A stretch of DNA of 54,299 nt from Pseudomonadota bacterium (GTDB lineage Bacteria > Pseudomonadota > Alphaproteobacteria > Rhodospirillales > Magnetospirillaceae), in the NCBI GenBank assembly GCA_021848545.1, contig JAJZUL010000020.1, forward strand, positions 1-54,299. The letters run 5' to 3'. Positions within the stretch are counted from its first letter, which is position 1, and the number at the start of each line of letters is the position of its first letter. The translations under genes and the position numbers were made by a program. This document shows, piece by piece, positions 28,561-37,287 of this stretch. A model generated the notes under the pieces. That model saw nothing but the letters and a program-made list of their open reading frames with translations. It had not been told where the DNA came from and ran no database searches.

Positions 28561-30204
28561 ATGACCGAGCGCGTTTATCTATATGACACCACCCTGCGCG
28601 ACGGCGCGCAGACCGAAGGGGTGGACATGTCGGCGGCGGACAAGGCCAGGATCGCGCGGGCCTTGGACGAGCTGGGCATCGATTACATCGAAGGCGGCTG
28701 GCCGGGGGCCAATCCCACCGATGATTCCTTTTTCGAGGCGCCGCCGGCGCTGACCAATGCCAAGCTGGCGGCTTTCGGCATGACCCGGCGGGCGGGCCGA
28801 TCGGCGGCCAACGATCCCGGCTTGGCGACGTTGGTGGCGGCGCCGGTGGGAGCGCTGACCCTGTTCGGCAAGACCTGGGATTTCCAGGCGACGGTGGCGT
28901 TGGGGATCGAGCTGGACGAGAATTTGCGGATGATCGCCGAATCGGTGGCCTTCGCCGCCGGGCGCCTGCCGGAGGTGCTGTTCGACGCCGAGCATTTCTT
29001 CGACGGCTACCGGGCCAACCCGGATTACGCCCTGGCGACGATCAAGGCCGCCCTGGAGGCCGGCGCCCGCTGGATCGTCCTGTGCGACACCAATGGCGGC
29101 ATGTTGCCGGACGAGGTCGAACGGGTGGTGAAGGCGGTGGTCGCCGCCGGAATTCCGGGGGAAAAGCTGGGCATCCATTGCCACAATGACAGCGATTCCG
29201 CGGTGGCCAATTCGCTGGCGGCGGTTCGCGCCGGCGCCCGGCAGGTCCAGGGCACCATCAACGGATTGGGCGAGCGCTGCGGCAATGCCAACCTGATCTC
29301 GGTGATCCCCAATCTGATGCTGAAGATGGGCTATGCCACCGGCGTCGGTCTCGACCGGTTGCGACGCCTGACCAGCGTGTCGCGCGGTCTGGACGAGGTG
29401 CTGGATCGCAATCCCGACCGCCATCAGCCCTATGTCGGCGCGTCGGCTTTCGCCCATAAGGGCGGCGTTCATGTCTCGGCGGTGGCCAAGAACCCCAAGT
29501 GCTACGAGCATATCGATCCGGCGGAGGTGGGCAATCATCGCCAGATCGTGGTTTCCGATCAGGCTGGGCGGTCCAACCTCGCCGCCCGCATGGGGGAATT
29601 GGGCATCGCGCCGGAATCGGTGCGGCGCGAGGCCCTGATCCAGGTGGTCGCTCAGATGCAGGTGGAATTCGATCCCCGCGACGTGACCGATCTGGTGGAT
29701 CTGGTGAAAAAGCTGGAACATCTGGGCTATACCTACGATCAGGCGACCGCCAGCTTCGAATTGCTGCTGCGCCGGGCGCTGGGGCAGGTGCCCGCCTATT
29801 TCCGCCTCGACCGTTACCGGGTCATCGACGAGCGTCGGCGCAATCCCGCCGGCGAATGGCTGACCTTGTCCGAGGCCACCGTCAAGGTCGAGGTCGAAGG
29901 CGAATCCCATATGGAGGTGGGCGAGGGCAATGGCCCGGTTCATGCCTTCGACCGGGCGCTCAGGAAAGTCCTGACCCGGATCTACCCGGAACTGACCGCC
30001 CTCAATCTGGTGGATTATCGGGTGCGGATCGTCGAATCGACCGCCGGTACCAATGCGCGGACCCGGGTCACCATCGAAAGCGAGGACGGCGCCGGTCATC
30101 GCTGGGTGACGGTGGGGGTGCACACCAATGTCCTGGAGGCCTCTCTGGAAGCCCTTCAGGACAGTATCGCGTATATGTTGTATCGTTTGCGCGGCAATAC
30201 GTGA
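28561..30204 (+). CDS. cimA: (R)-citramalate synthase (EC 2.3.3.21)
   Basis: 547 residues. It condenses pyruvate and acetyl-CoA to citramalate, opening a threonine-independent route to 2-oxobutyrate and isoleucine. HMGL-like TIM barrel: YLYDTTLRDGAQTEGV with the catalytic Arg-Asp pair, GIHCHNDSDSAVAN metal-binding HxH/N region, and NGLGERCGNANL. The C-terminal LeuA-type allosteric domain (about 420-540) expects feedback by isoleucine or leucine. The length and the QTEGV variant fit CimA rather than 2-isopropylmalate synthase. The Shine-Dalgarno is weak (GGCGGAT). The neighbouring clpB is unrelated in function. Confidence 0.92.
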   Translation: MTERVYLYDTTLRDGAQTEGVDMSAADKARIARALDELGIDYIEGGWPGANPTDDSFFEAPPALTNAKLAAFGMTRRAGRSAANDPGLATLVAAPVGALTLFGKTWDFQATVALGIELDENLRMIAESVAFAAGRLPEVLFDAEHFFDGYRANPDYALATIKAALEAGARWIVLCDTNGGMLPDEVERVVKAVVAAGIPGEKLGIHCHNDSDSAVANSLAAVRAGARQVQGTINGLGERCGNANLISVIPNLMLKMGYATGVGLDRLRRLTSVSRGLDEVLDRNPDRHQPYVGASAFAHKGGVHVSAVAKNPKCYEHIDPAEVGNHRQIVVSDQAGRSNLAARMGELGIAPESVRREALIQVVAQMQVEFDPRDVTDLVDLVKKLEHLGYTYDQATASFELLLRRALGQVPAYFRLDRYRVIDERRRNPAGEWLTLSEATVKVEVEGESHMEVGEGNGPVHAFDRALRKVLTRIYPELTALNLVDYRVRIVESTAGTNARTRVTIESEDGAGHRWVTVGVHTNVLEASLEALQDSIAYMLYRLRGNT

Positions 30205-30383
30205 ATTCCGATTGGGCAAAAGCCTGTAAACCAGCGGGTGAGGGCATTGCGGCGGGACGGCGAAAAGGCTAAAAGTGGCCGGATGGTGACGCGCAACGCA
30301 CATGCGGCGGTGCGGCGTACACCAAGGGGGTGGTGGACAAGCAGCCGGCTCGTCCCGATTTCGTCGTGTGAGGGGACGGTGAC

Positions 30384-31646
30384 ATGGCAATGACCGTTCG
30401 CGGCATCCTTGGGACTTTCTTTCGGGGAATCGGTCTCAAGACGCTGTTGTCCTATATTCCGCCGGTGGTGGTCGCCTGGGCGTTTTTCGTCCTGTATCTG
30501 CACCAATTGTCCCATCACCATCCCCATCAGCTGGTGATGGCGGCGACGCTGGGTCTGGGGGGGATCGCCATCGGTTCGGTGATCGTCATCCGCCTGATCC
30601 TGACGACGGTGCCGGCCCTGCGTGAAATCGTCGAGGCCACCGCCCGGCTGGAGAATGGCGATCTCGCCAGCGAAATCCCCTATCGCACCCGCAAGGACGA
30701 GATCGGCGAACTGGGCCGGGCGTTGCAGATCTTCAAGCAGACGGCCATCGACAAGGCGGCGTTGCAGGATCGCGAGGCGGAAACGCAACGCAAGACCGAG
30801 TCCGAGCGCAAGGCGGCGATGCGGCAACTGGCCGATAATTTCCTTCAGACCTTTCAGGGCAGCGTTGCCGGCCTGCTGGGCGCCCAGGACCGCCAGGAAC
30901 AAAGCGTCGAGCAATTGCGTCACGCCGTCGAGCAGGCGGCCGTGGCGGTGGACCGGGTGGTGCGCGCCTCGCGCGAGGCGTCGGGCAACATTTCCGCCAT
31001 CGAGGCGGCCAGCGACGAGCTGGCGGCCAGCAGCCGCGAAATCGACGGTCAGGTCGCCCATTCCCGCGACGTGGCCGAGGCGGCGGTGCAAGGGTCGCAG
31101 CGGGCCAGCGAATTGGTGGAAAGCCTGAACGCCGCCGCCGCCCATATCGACCGGGTGGTGCGGCTGATCGATTACATCGCCGCCCAGACCAATCTTTTGG
31201 CCTTGAACGCCACCATCGAGGCGGCCCGGGCCGGCGAGGCCGGCAAGGGCTTCGCGGTGGTGGCGCACGAGGTCAAGATGCTGGCCAACCAGACGGCGAA
31301 CGCCACCGGCGAGATCACCAGCGAGATATCGGCCATCCATGCCGCCATCCGCGACCTGACCGAGAATGCCAGCACCGTCGCCGCCACCATCGAGGAATCG
31401 CGCGCGGTCACGGCGACCATCGCCGATGCCGTGGACCGGCAGACACGGGCCACCGACGAGATCGCCCGCAATGTCCATACGGCGGTGGGGCACACCGCCG
31501 ACGTGGAAAGCGGCATGGCCGTTCTGTCCGGGGCGGTGACCGAAGTGGAGGAAGCCGCTTCGGTGGCCGCCGATGTTTCCGAGCGCTCGCGCGCCGAGAC
31601 CGGGACGATGCAGGGCGATGTGACGCGATTCGTCCGATCGATCTGA
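30384..31646 (+). CDS. Methyl-accepting chemotaxis protein without periplasmic domain
   Basis: 420 residues. Two close transmembrane helices (about 20-42 and 50-72) with only a short His-rich loop ([10 protein letters not shown]) between them, so there is no periplasmic ligand domain. A HAMP domain follows (about 70-125), then the signalling coiled coil with the receptor tip [20 protein letters not shown]. It may sense a cytoplasmic, membrane or metal signal; the His-rich loop could bind metal, which is speculation. GAGGGGACGG precedes the ATG. The TGA stop shares its last base with the 144-bp palindromic element. Confidence 0.88.
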   Translation: MAMTVRGILGTFFRGIGLKTLLSYIPPVVVAWAFFVLYLHQLSHHHPHQLVMAATLGLGGIAIGSVIVIRLILTTVPALREIVEATARLENGDLASEIPYRTRKDEIGELGRALQIFKQTAIDKAALQDREAETQRKTESERKAAMRQLADNFLQTFQGSVAGLLGAQDRQEQSVEQLRHAVEQAAVAVDRVVRASREASGNISAIEAASDELAASSREIDGQVAHSRDVAEAAVQGSQRASELVESLNAAAAHIDRVVRLIDYIAAQTNLLALNATIEAARAGEAGKGFAVVAHEVKMLANQTANATGEITSEISAIHAAIRDLTENASTVAATIEESRAVTATIADAVDRQTRATDEIARNVHTAVGHTADVESGMAVLSGAVTEVEEAASVAADVSERSRAETGTMQGDVTRFVRSI

Positions 31647-31789
31647 GAGCCCGACCCGAAAGTCGCCATGGCGGCCTGCAAATGGCAACTTTCTGCGCTT
31701 CCGCTGCTCACGTACATGAAGTACGCTCCGCTGCGGTTCTCGAAAGCCGCCATTTTCGGCTCACCCTGCCGACTTTCGGGTCGGGCTCT
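31646..31789. repeat. 144-bp palindromic element, copy 1
   Basis: Perfect 20-bp terminal inverted repeats (AGAGCCCGACCCGAAAGTCG and its complement) enclose an imperfect palindrome that continues to a 5-nt apical loop (CGTAC-ATGAA-GTACG at 31711-31725). The second copy (54132-54275) differs at 9 of 144 positions, and several differences are compensatory. It lies between a chemoreceptor stop and the trmJ start. Size and shape recall ERIC-like intergenic units. No transposase or clear target duplication is seen. Confidence 0.92.
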
Positions 31790-31815
31790 GACGCCACGCG
31801 CCACCATTCATCGCC

Positions 31816-32559
31816 ATGCCCGATCCCGTCATCATCCTGGTTCGTCCGCAATTATCCGAGAATATCGGCACCACCGCGCGGGCCATGCTCAATTGCGGGT
31901 TGACCGATTTGCGTCTGGTGGCCCCGCGGGAGGATTGGCTGGGAAGCCGGGCCTTCGCCGCCGCTTCCGGCGCCGATCGGGTGCTGCTGGGGGCGACGGT
32001 GTTCGAAAGCACCGCGGATGCGGTGGGCGATCTGCAACGGGTGTGGGCGACCACGGCGCGCTCGCGTTTCATGACCAAGCCGATGGATACGCCGAAAAGC
32101 GCCGCCGCCGCCATGCGCGCTATTGCCGCCGAGCAGAGTATGGGCGTGCTGTTCGGTCCGGAACGCACGGGCCTGGAAAACGACGATCTGGTGCTGGCCG
32201 ATACGGTGCTGACCGTGCCGGTCAATCCCGATTACGCGTCGCTCAACCTCGCCCAATGCGTTCTTTTGGTGGCCTATGAGTGGTTTCAGGCCGGTCTCGA
32301 CGCGACGCCGCCGGCCAAGATGACCCGGGGCGCGGAGGCGCCGGCGTCGAAGGACAAGTTGATCGGATTCTTCGATCATCTTGAGCGCGAACTGGATGAA
32401 TGCGGCTTTCTGCGGGTGGCCGAAAAACGGCCGACCATGGTGCGCAATATCCGCAACATGTTCCAAAGATCCGGTCTGACCGGACAGGAAATCCAGACGT
32501 TGCATGGAATAGTCCATGAACTCGTGACCTACCGCCATAAAAAGGCGGAGCGGCAGTAA
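31816..32559 (+). CDS. trmJ: tRNA (cytidine/uridine-32-2'-O)-methyltransferase TrmJ
   Basis: 247 residues, SPOUT/SpoU family. The N-terminus VIILVRPQLSENIGTTARAM is motif 1 with the catalytic Arg-containing NIGTTAR; motif 2 is GVLFGPERTGLENDDL, motif 3 VPVNPDYASLNLAQCVLLVAYE. A C-terminal extension (about 165-247) with RNMFQRSGLTGQEIQTLHGI is characteristic of TrmJ. It 2'-O-methylates nucleotide 32 of tRNA anticodon loops. It starts 26 bp after the palindromic element, so the element lies in the likely 5' leader. An intrinsic terminator follows. Confidence 0.93.
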   Translation: MPDPVIILVRPQLSENIGTTARAMLNCGLTDLRLVAPREDWLGSRAFAAASGADRVLLGATVFESTADAVGDLQRVWATTARSRFMTKPMDTPKSAAAAMRAIAAEQSMGVLFGPERTGLENDDLVLADTVLTVPVNPDYASLNLAQCVLLVAYEWFQAGLDATPPAKMTRGAEAPASKDKLIGFFDHLERELDECGFLRVAEKRPTMVRNIRNMFQRSGLTGQEIQTLHGIVHELVTYRHKKAERQ

Positions 32560-32596
32560 CGAGCTTTAAACTTCACCGTCAGAAATGATTGATGGC

Positions 32597-32625
32597 CGCC
32601 GCCGGACTCTTCCCGGCGGCGTTTT
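32597..32625 (+). terminator. Intrinsic terminator of trmJ
   Basis: CGCCGCCGG (32597-32605), loop ACTCTTC, CCGGCGGCG (32613-32621), followed by TTTT. Confidence 0.75.
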
Positions 32626-32834
32626 GCGTCGCGATTGCTTCATGGGGCGCGTCATTTGGACGGATGGCGGCACCTGTATATGCAAAGGTATGGAGTGTGT
32701 TGGGGTATACGCTTGCGCCCGGAGGTAGACTGTTTTCGATTTGAAAAATTCCGCACACCCATGCTAACCTTTGTATTAGTACAGTGGTAATGTAGTACTA
32801 CAAAAAACAGCATAGAAAATATGTGAGGTGGGGG
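32626..32834 (+). promoter_or_regulatory. AT-rich leader of the PAS/receptor pair
   Basis: No gene is seen. The stretch from about 32730 is markedly AT-rich compared with the rest of the window. It includes TTGAAA (32744 region) and an imperfect inverted repeat with TTTGTA (32770-32775) and TACAAA (32799-32804) enclosing two AGTAC words. It probably holds the promoter and an operator for the downstream aerotaxis pair. Confidence 0.4.
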
Positions 32835-33356
32835 GTGGTTTTGGATATTCATCTGTCCGGTGCGGAGCGTTTTTTCGATTCCGATGCGCTGATCGTCAGC
32901 AAGACCGACCTTAAGGGGCGCATTCTTTACTCGAACCGTCTGTTCGCCGATCTCGCCGGTTATGAAGAGGCCGAGCTGATCGGCGCCCCCCATTCGATCA
33001 TTCGCCATCCCCATATGCCGCGGGCGGTGTTCCGGCTGTTGTGGGAACGGATCATCGGCGGCCGCGAGATTTTCGCCTATGTGATCAATCGGTCGCGTAA
33101 CGGCGATCATTACTGGGTGTTCGCCCACGTCACCCCCAGCCGCGACCTCGACGGGACCATCACCGGCTTTCATTCCAGCCGTCGCGCGCCCCGGCGCGAA
33201 GCCATCGACAAGATCGTGCCGCTCTATCGCCATCTCCTCGATATCGAAGGCGGCCAGTCGGACCGTAAGGTCGGTCTCCACGCCTCTTTCGCCGCTCTTC
33301 AGGGCATACTGGCCCGCGATCAGGTGGGGTACGATGAATTCATCTTCTCTTTCTAA
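32835..33356 (+). CDS. Aer-type PAS-domain sensor protein (soluble)
   Basis: 173 residues from the GTG at 32835; GTG 32823 or TTG 32841 are also possible because the AGGTGGGGGG purine tract sits right there. It is a single PAS domain of the Aer class: [20 protein letters not shown], then [20 protein letters not shown], and [16 protein letters not shown]. These match the FAD-binding PAS of the aerotaxis receptor (PH--VRHPDMP and NGDHYWV motifs). It has no transmembrane or signalling domain. Its end overlaps the start of the next receptor gene by 23 bp, so Aer is split into two polypeptides here. It likely senses redox or oxygen through FAD. Confidence 0.85.
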   Translation: MVLDIHLSGAERFFDSDALIVSKTDLKGRILYSNRLFADLAGYEEAELIGAPHSIIRHPHMPRAVFRLLWERIIGGREIFAYVINRSRNGDHYWVFAHVTPSRDLDGTITGFHSSRRAPRREAIDKIVPLYRHLLDIEGGQSDRKVGLHASFAALQGILARDQVGYDEFIFSF

Positions 33357-34674
33357 GGTCATCCGGCTGGCCGTCTTCGCCGCCATCGTCGCCGTGGCGG
33401 CGGCGCTGGGGATCGGCGTGAAACTGGCCGTCACCGGCACGTTGGGCGGTGGCGTGGTCCTTTGGGCGGCGCCGGTTCTGTTCGCCGTGGTGGGCGTTGT
33501 GGCGATCATATCCGTGGCGCTGCTGCTAAGAACCCGGCGGGTGGTGGCCGATGCCGCCGATGTCTGTCGGCGGTTGGCGGCGGGTGATTTCGAGGCCCGC
33601 ATTCTTCATGTCGAACGGCGGGCGGGGGGCGAGATCGCCGCCCTTTTCAACGCCGTCAACGATCTGACCGACCGCACCGACGCGTTCCTGCGCGAAGCGG
33701 CGGCCTCGATGGGTCATGTCCGCGACAACAAATATTTCCGCCGCATCCTGGAAACCGGCTTGCAGGGGGCCTTCCTGGTCACGGCGCGGGCCATCAACGA
33801 CGCCAGCGGGGCCATTGCCGCCAAGGTCGCCCGGTTCGGAACGGTCGCCGACGAGTTCGAATCCTCGGTCAAGGATGTCTGCGGCGCGGTGGCGTCGGCC
33901 TCGACCGAGCTTCTGGCGTCGGCCCGGAGCATGGAAAGCGTCGCCGCCCTGGCCAGCGCCCAGGCCGGGGCCGTCGCCGACGCAGCCCAGGACGCCGGGT
34001 CCAACATATCGGCCATCGCCTCGGAAACCGACCATTTGAGCGAATCCATCGCCCGGATCGGCGAAAAGGCGTCGAAAGCCGCGGACATCACCCGTTTGGC
34101 CAAGGCCCAGGCGGAACGCACCAGCGGGCTGGTCGCCAGCCTCGCCGATGCCGCCAAGGCGGTGGGCGACGTCATCGTTCTGATCAACGACATCGCCAGC
34201 CAGACCAATCTGCTGGCCTTGAACGCCACCATCGAGGCGGCCCGGGCCGGGGAGGCCGGCAAGGGCTTCGCGGTGGTGGCCGGCGAAGTCAAGGGGCTGG
34301 CCAACCAGACCGGCCGCGCCACCGACGAGATCGGCGCCCAGATTTCGGCCATCCAAATGTCCACCGCCGAGGCGGTGACGGCGATCCGCGACATCGGCGC
34401 GGTCATTGACGATATCGACGCCATCGCCGGCGACATCACCCGTGCCGTGGATGGTCAGGGTCAGGCCACCCATGCCATCGCCGCCAATATGGAAAACGCC
34501 GTCGGCCGCACCGACAGCGTCATCCGCCATGTCCAGGACGTCACCGCCGCATCCGGCGAGGCCGGTCATTCGGCATCCGAGGTTCTGGTCGCGGCCGGGC
34601 AATTGTCCGAACAGGCCGAGATGCTCAACAAGCGCCTGGGCGGATTTCTGATCGCGGTGCGCGAGGTGGTTTGA
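33334..34674 (+). CDS. Methyl-accepting chemotaxis protein, partner of the PAS protein
   Basis: 446 residues. Two transmembrane helices (about 8-30 and 40-64) with almost no periplasmic loop, a HAMP-like region with [10 protein letters not shown], a segment [19 protein letters not shown] characteristic of PAS-linked receptors, then the signalling helix hairpin with [20 protein letters not shown] at the tip. It lacks a sensory domain of its own. The 23-bp overlap with the upstream PAS gene argues for stoichiometric co-translation of sensor and transducer. A weak terminator with a T6 tract follows. Confidence 0.88.
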   Translation: MNSSSLSKVIRLAVFAAIVAVAAALGIGVKLAVTGTLGGGVVLWAAPVLFAVVGVVAIISVALLLRTRRVVADAADVCRRLAAGDFEARILHVERRAGGEIAALFNAVNDLTDRTDAFLREAAASMGHVRDNKYFRRILETGLQGAFLVTARAINDASGAIAAKVARFGTVADEFESSVKDVCGAVASASTELLASARSMESVAALASAQAGAVADAAQDAGSNISAIASETDHLSESIARIGEKASKAADITRLAKAQAERTSGLVASLADAAKAVGDVIVLINDIASQTNLLALNATIEAARAGEAGKGFAVVAGEVKGLANQTGRATDEIGAQISAIQMSTAEAVTAIRDIGAVIDDIDAIAGDITRAVDGQGQATHAIAANMENAVGRTDSVIRHVQDVTAASGEAGHSASEVLVAAGQLSEQAEMLNKRLGGFLIAVREVV

Positions 34675-34685
34675 CGCGGAAACGG

Positions 34686-34712
34686 GCCTCCGGTCGGACC
34701 ATCGGCTTTTTT
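34686..34712 (+). terminator. Probable terminator after receptor gene
   Basis: GCC-TCC-GGT-CGG-ACC-ATC-GGC folds as a hairpin with an internal loop and is followed directly by TTTTTT. Confidence 0.5.
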
Positions 34713-34779
34713 GGTGTTGCCTGCGGACCGTCGCCCTCCTACCTAACTCATGATCACGGTGCGAAAAGAGCCGAGGGCC

Positions 34780-35046
34780 ATGGCGCTTAAAATCATCGAC
34801 GAATGTATCGCCTGCGACGCCTGTGTCGCGATCTGCCCCAACCAGGCCATCGCCGAAGGTGTGCCGGTCTACGAAATCGATCCCGACCGCTGTACCGAAT
34901 GCGTCGGCGCCTTCGATGTGCCGCAATGCCGGACCGTGTGCCCCATCGACGACTGCATCATCGACGATCCCGACCGGATCGAAAGCGCCGAGGATTTGGC
35001 CGCCAAATATCGCGCTTTGCACCCCGATGATATCGCGCCGCAATAA
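34780..35046 (+). CDS. 2[4Fe-4S] ferredoxin, YfhL/FdxA-like
   Basis: 88 residues from the ATG at 34780 (GAGGG upstream). Cluster I: Cys 9, 12, 15, 19 (CIACDACVAICP). Cluster II: Cys 38, 41, 50, 54, with an 8-residue insert between the second and third Cys (CTECVGAFDVPQCRTVC). That insert and the C-terminal extension define the Allochromatium/YfhL-type low-potential ferredoxins. It is a small cytoplasmic electron carrier; the partner is not shown by context. An upstream in-frame ATG at 34750 adds residues without family support. Confidence 0.92.
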   Translation: MALKIIDECIACDACVAICPNQAIAEGVPVYEIDPDRCTECVGAFDVPQCRTVCPIDDCIIDDPDRIESAEDLAAKYRALHPDDIAPQ

Positions 35047-35047
35047 A

Positions 35048-35065
35048 TTTGCTGCGCTGCAATAA
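35048..35065. promoter_or_regulatory. Possible PhaR-type site before phasin
   Basis: TTTGCTGCGCTGCAATAA contains the TGC...GCA-type repeats bound by PhaR regulators of PHA granule genes in alphaproteobacteria. It overlaps the region just after the ferredoxin stop, 70-90 bp upstream of the phasin start. Consensus recalled from memory, so modest confidence. Confidence 0.3.
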
Positions 35066-35136
35066 TTTTATGGCGACGGGCCGTTCGGCGGCGTATGGTG
35101 GTGCCTTCCATTCATACGGGTGTGGGAGAACCGGTC

Positions 35137-35490
35137 ATGCAACGCGATCAGATCGAGGCGATGTTGGCGTTTGGGCAGGACAACGCCGATGCCATGGTCA
35201 AAAGCGGCGCCGCCGCCGTCAAGGGTGCCGAGGACATGGCGAAGGCCGCCCATCTGTCGGCGTCCCGGGCCATGGAGCGTGCCGATGGGGCGTTCAAGGC
35301 GGCGCTGGCCTGTCGCACCCCCGCCGATCTGGCCGATCTTCAGAATCGCCTGGCGCGCGAGACCATCGAGCAGGCCATCGCTGAAAGCCGGGCCTATGCC
35401 GAACTGGCGACCGCCATGGTGACCGAGGCGCTGTCCCCCTGGACGGCGCGCTTCACCGCCCTGCAATCGGTGTTCACGCCGACGATGTAA
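35137..35490 (+). CDS. Phasin family protein
   Basis: 117 residues from the ATG at 35137 (GGGAG upstream). All-helical and amphipathic, with Ala-rich heptads (MLAFGQDNADAMVKSGAAAV, RAMERADGAFKAALACRTPADL) and the phasin_2 pattern ending TALQSVFTP. Phasins coat polyhydroxyalkanoate granules and control their size. No PHA synthase or depolymerase gene is in the window. A strong hairpin follows. Confidence 0.85.
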   Translation: MQRDQIEAMLAFGQDNADAMVKSGAAAVKGAEDMAKAAHLSASRAMERADGAFKAALACRTPADLADLQNRLARETIEQAIAESRAYAELATAMVTEALSPWTARFTALQSVFTPTM

Positions 35491-35498
35491 TCCTGTTT

Positions 35499-35533
35499 CC
35501 GGTAAGTTCCGACCTCCGCTCGGAACTTGCCGG
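35499..35533. terminator. Hairpin between phasin and convergent gene
   Basis: CCGGTAAGTTCCGA (35499-35512) pairs with TCGGAACTTGCCGG (35520-35533) through 14 bp with one T-G wobble, loop 7 nt. There is no T tract. It lies between convergent genes and could serve both. Confidence 0.5.
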
Positions 35534-35540
35534 CTCTCGC

Positions 35541-35576
35541 CGGGCGCGGCCTCAATGGCCGCTGGAACGCGCATAA
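35541..35576. repeat. Small shared hairpin sequence
   Basis: CGGGCGCGGCCTCAATGGCC and the following GCTGGAACGCG recur at 14268-14300 with small changes. The core is a GCGGCC-TCAAT-GGCCGC hairpin (35546-35562 here, 14280-14296 there). With two copies in 54 kb it may be a minor interspersed family. Confidence 0.5.
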
Positions 35577-35577
35577 T

Positions 35578-37140
35578 TTATTCCGTCAGGACCCGGGCCA
35601 TGCGGTCGAGGCTTTCGAAGGCTTTGAGCGCGGCCCTGGCCACCGGCGTCACGGTGGGCGGCGCGGCGATGCGCGTCATCAGCGCCTTGGCCGCGGCCAG
35701 TTCGACCAGGGCGTCGTCCAGGCGCCGACTGCGGATGAGCGGTTCGATGATCCGGTGCAGGTGAGCGGGGACGCGGCGCAACATGCCGATGCGCCGATGC
35801 GACAGGCTTTTCAGCGCCATCACCCGGGCCAGCAATTCGCCGTAGCGGCTGGGCGGGAGCCGGTCGAACAGATGTTCGATCAGGGCGTATTCGGCCGGTT
35901 CCAGAACCAGAAAGTCCACATGGCGGTCTTCCCAGGCGCCGATGGTCTCAGTGATGGCGGCCAGTTGAGCGGCGTACTCGGCTTCGAACCGTTTTTCATC
36001 CACCATGCGCCACGCGGCAAGCGCCGCCCGGGGGAGTCCCTGCTCGGTGCCGAACGGCAGGGTCAGATTGGCGGCCACCGCCGCCAGCCGCGCATCGGGC
36101 GATCCTGCCCCGCCCAAAGCGGCCAGATAGGCCAGCGCGCTTTCGTCGTCGGTCGGGAGCGGGGCGGTCAGCAGCGCCGCGAACGCCTGATCCGCACTCG
36201 GCTTTGATGGCGAGGACACGGACCCCGCCGCCACCACGAAACGGTCGTCCAGAACCAGGATTTCGTCGTCGGGCGCGGACGCGTCCTCCACCAGGAAACG
36301 GTCGTCGAGGATCAGAACATCCTCGTCGTCATCGGCCTCCTCCGGAGCGTCGTCGTCCGTTTTGCGATCGTCAGCGGCCAGGATTCCGCCGCTGTAAAGA
36401 TGGCGCAGGTCGCTCAGCACCGTTTCCAGAGACATCGAGCCGCCCGGCGCGGGCCGTTCCGACGTGCCCGTTGTCTCCAAATCCTCATCCTGGTCGCCAT
36501 GCAGCGTTTTCAGGGTGCGCAGCAGCGTTTCCAGGGATGGCAGATCGTCCGGTTTGGCCTGCAACAACGGCGGTGGCGGCGTGCTGGGCGTGACCAGGTC
36601 GGGGGGGGCGATGCCGGGGGACAGGATTTCCGACGGCGCGGTCGTCGGAGTGCGCGGCAATGCGACCTCGTCCCGTTCCATCAAGCGATCGTTTAGACGC
36701 TCGGCTTTTTCCGCATCCGGGAAGGCTTCGACCGGGCTGGCGGCGCTTTCGATGACATCGGAATCGAACATGGGGCCGTCGTTCGTTTCCGGTTCGAAGT
36801 CCGCTTCAGGCCCGGCCTCGGATTCGACTTCGGGCTCGGGTTCCGGGTCGTGTGCCGGCGCCGGTCTGGCCGGTGCCGGTTCCCCGTCCAGTTCGGCGGT
36901 GATGGTCCGGCCGATATAATCGAGGATTTTCGACTGGTCCCAGGCGCGGGAGGGCGTCCGGGAAGCGTCGGCCTCGTCCTCGACGGGCATGTCATCGGGC
37001 GATTTTTCGGGCGACGGCGGCTGCGCCGGGGGCGCGGGCGTTTCGGCCAGGACGTCATCAAGGGCGCCGGCCAGATCCGCCGCCGACAGGCGGGTGGAAA
37101 AGGGCGGCGCGCGTTTGCCGAATATCGGTTTCGACGTCAT
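35578..37140 (-). CDS. Acidic Pro-rich protein of unknown function
   Basis: 520 residues. The N-terminal two thirds is disordered-looking, rich in Asp, Glu, Pro and Ala, with a PEPEPEVESEAGPEA-type run (about residue 100) and a doubled motif (EDVLILDDRFLVED and DEILVLDDRFVVA, about 290-330). The C-terminal third (about 340-520) is helical and ordered, with WEDRHVDFLVLEPAEYALIE and SHRRIGMLRRVPAHLHRIIE. There is no signal peptide or membrane segment. I do not recognise it. It sits alone, 147 bp upstream in strand sense of rsmA. The repeated LDDRF motifs look like short binding modules in a flexible scaffold. Confidence 0.8.
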   Translation of the reverse strand: MTSKPIFGKRAPPFSTRLSAADLAGALDDVLAETPAPPAQPPSPEKSPDDMPVEDEADASRTPSRAWDQSKILDYIGRTITAELDGEPAPARPAPAHDPEPEPEVESEAGPEADFEPETNDGPMFDSDVIESAASPVEAFPDAEKAERLNDRLMERDEVALPRTPTTAPSEILSPGIAPPDLVTPSTPPPPLLQAKPDDLPSLETLLRTLKTLHGDQDEDLETTGTSERPAPGGSMSLETVLSDLRHLYSGGILAADDRKTDDDAPEEADDDEDVLILDDRFLVEDASAPDDEILVLDDRFVVAAGSVSSPSKPSADQAFAALLTAPLPTDDESALAYLAALGGAGSPDARLAAVAANLTLPFGTEQGLPRAALAAWRMVDEKRFEAEYAAQLAAITETIGAWEDRHVDFLVLEPAEYALIEHLFDRLPPSRYGELLARVMALKSLSHRRIGMLRRVPAHLHRIIEPLIRSRRLDDALVELAAAKALMTRIAAPPTVTPVARAALKAFESLDRMARVLTE

Positions 37141-37287
37141 GGCATCGGATCGTCATGTGGCATCGGGATCGCGGCGATCCGTCAACCGCGCCGTCGCGAC
37201 GGACATGATCGCATTGTCGCATTCTACCGCAACCCGGATTCCATGACCGAAAAACGAAAGTCTTTCAACGAGAAAGCGGCCGCCTGC

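Noticed and set aside
31646-31789. Insertion sequence or MITE with target duplication
   Set aside because: No transposase frame and no matching flanking duplication at either copy; described as a palindromic repeat instead.
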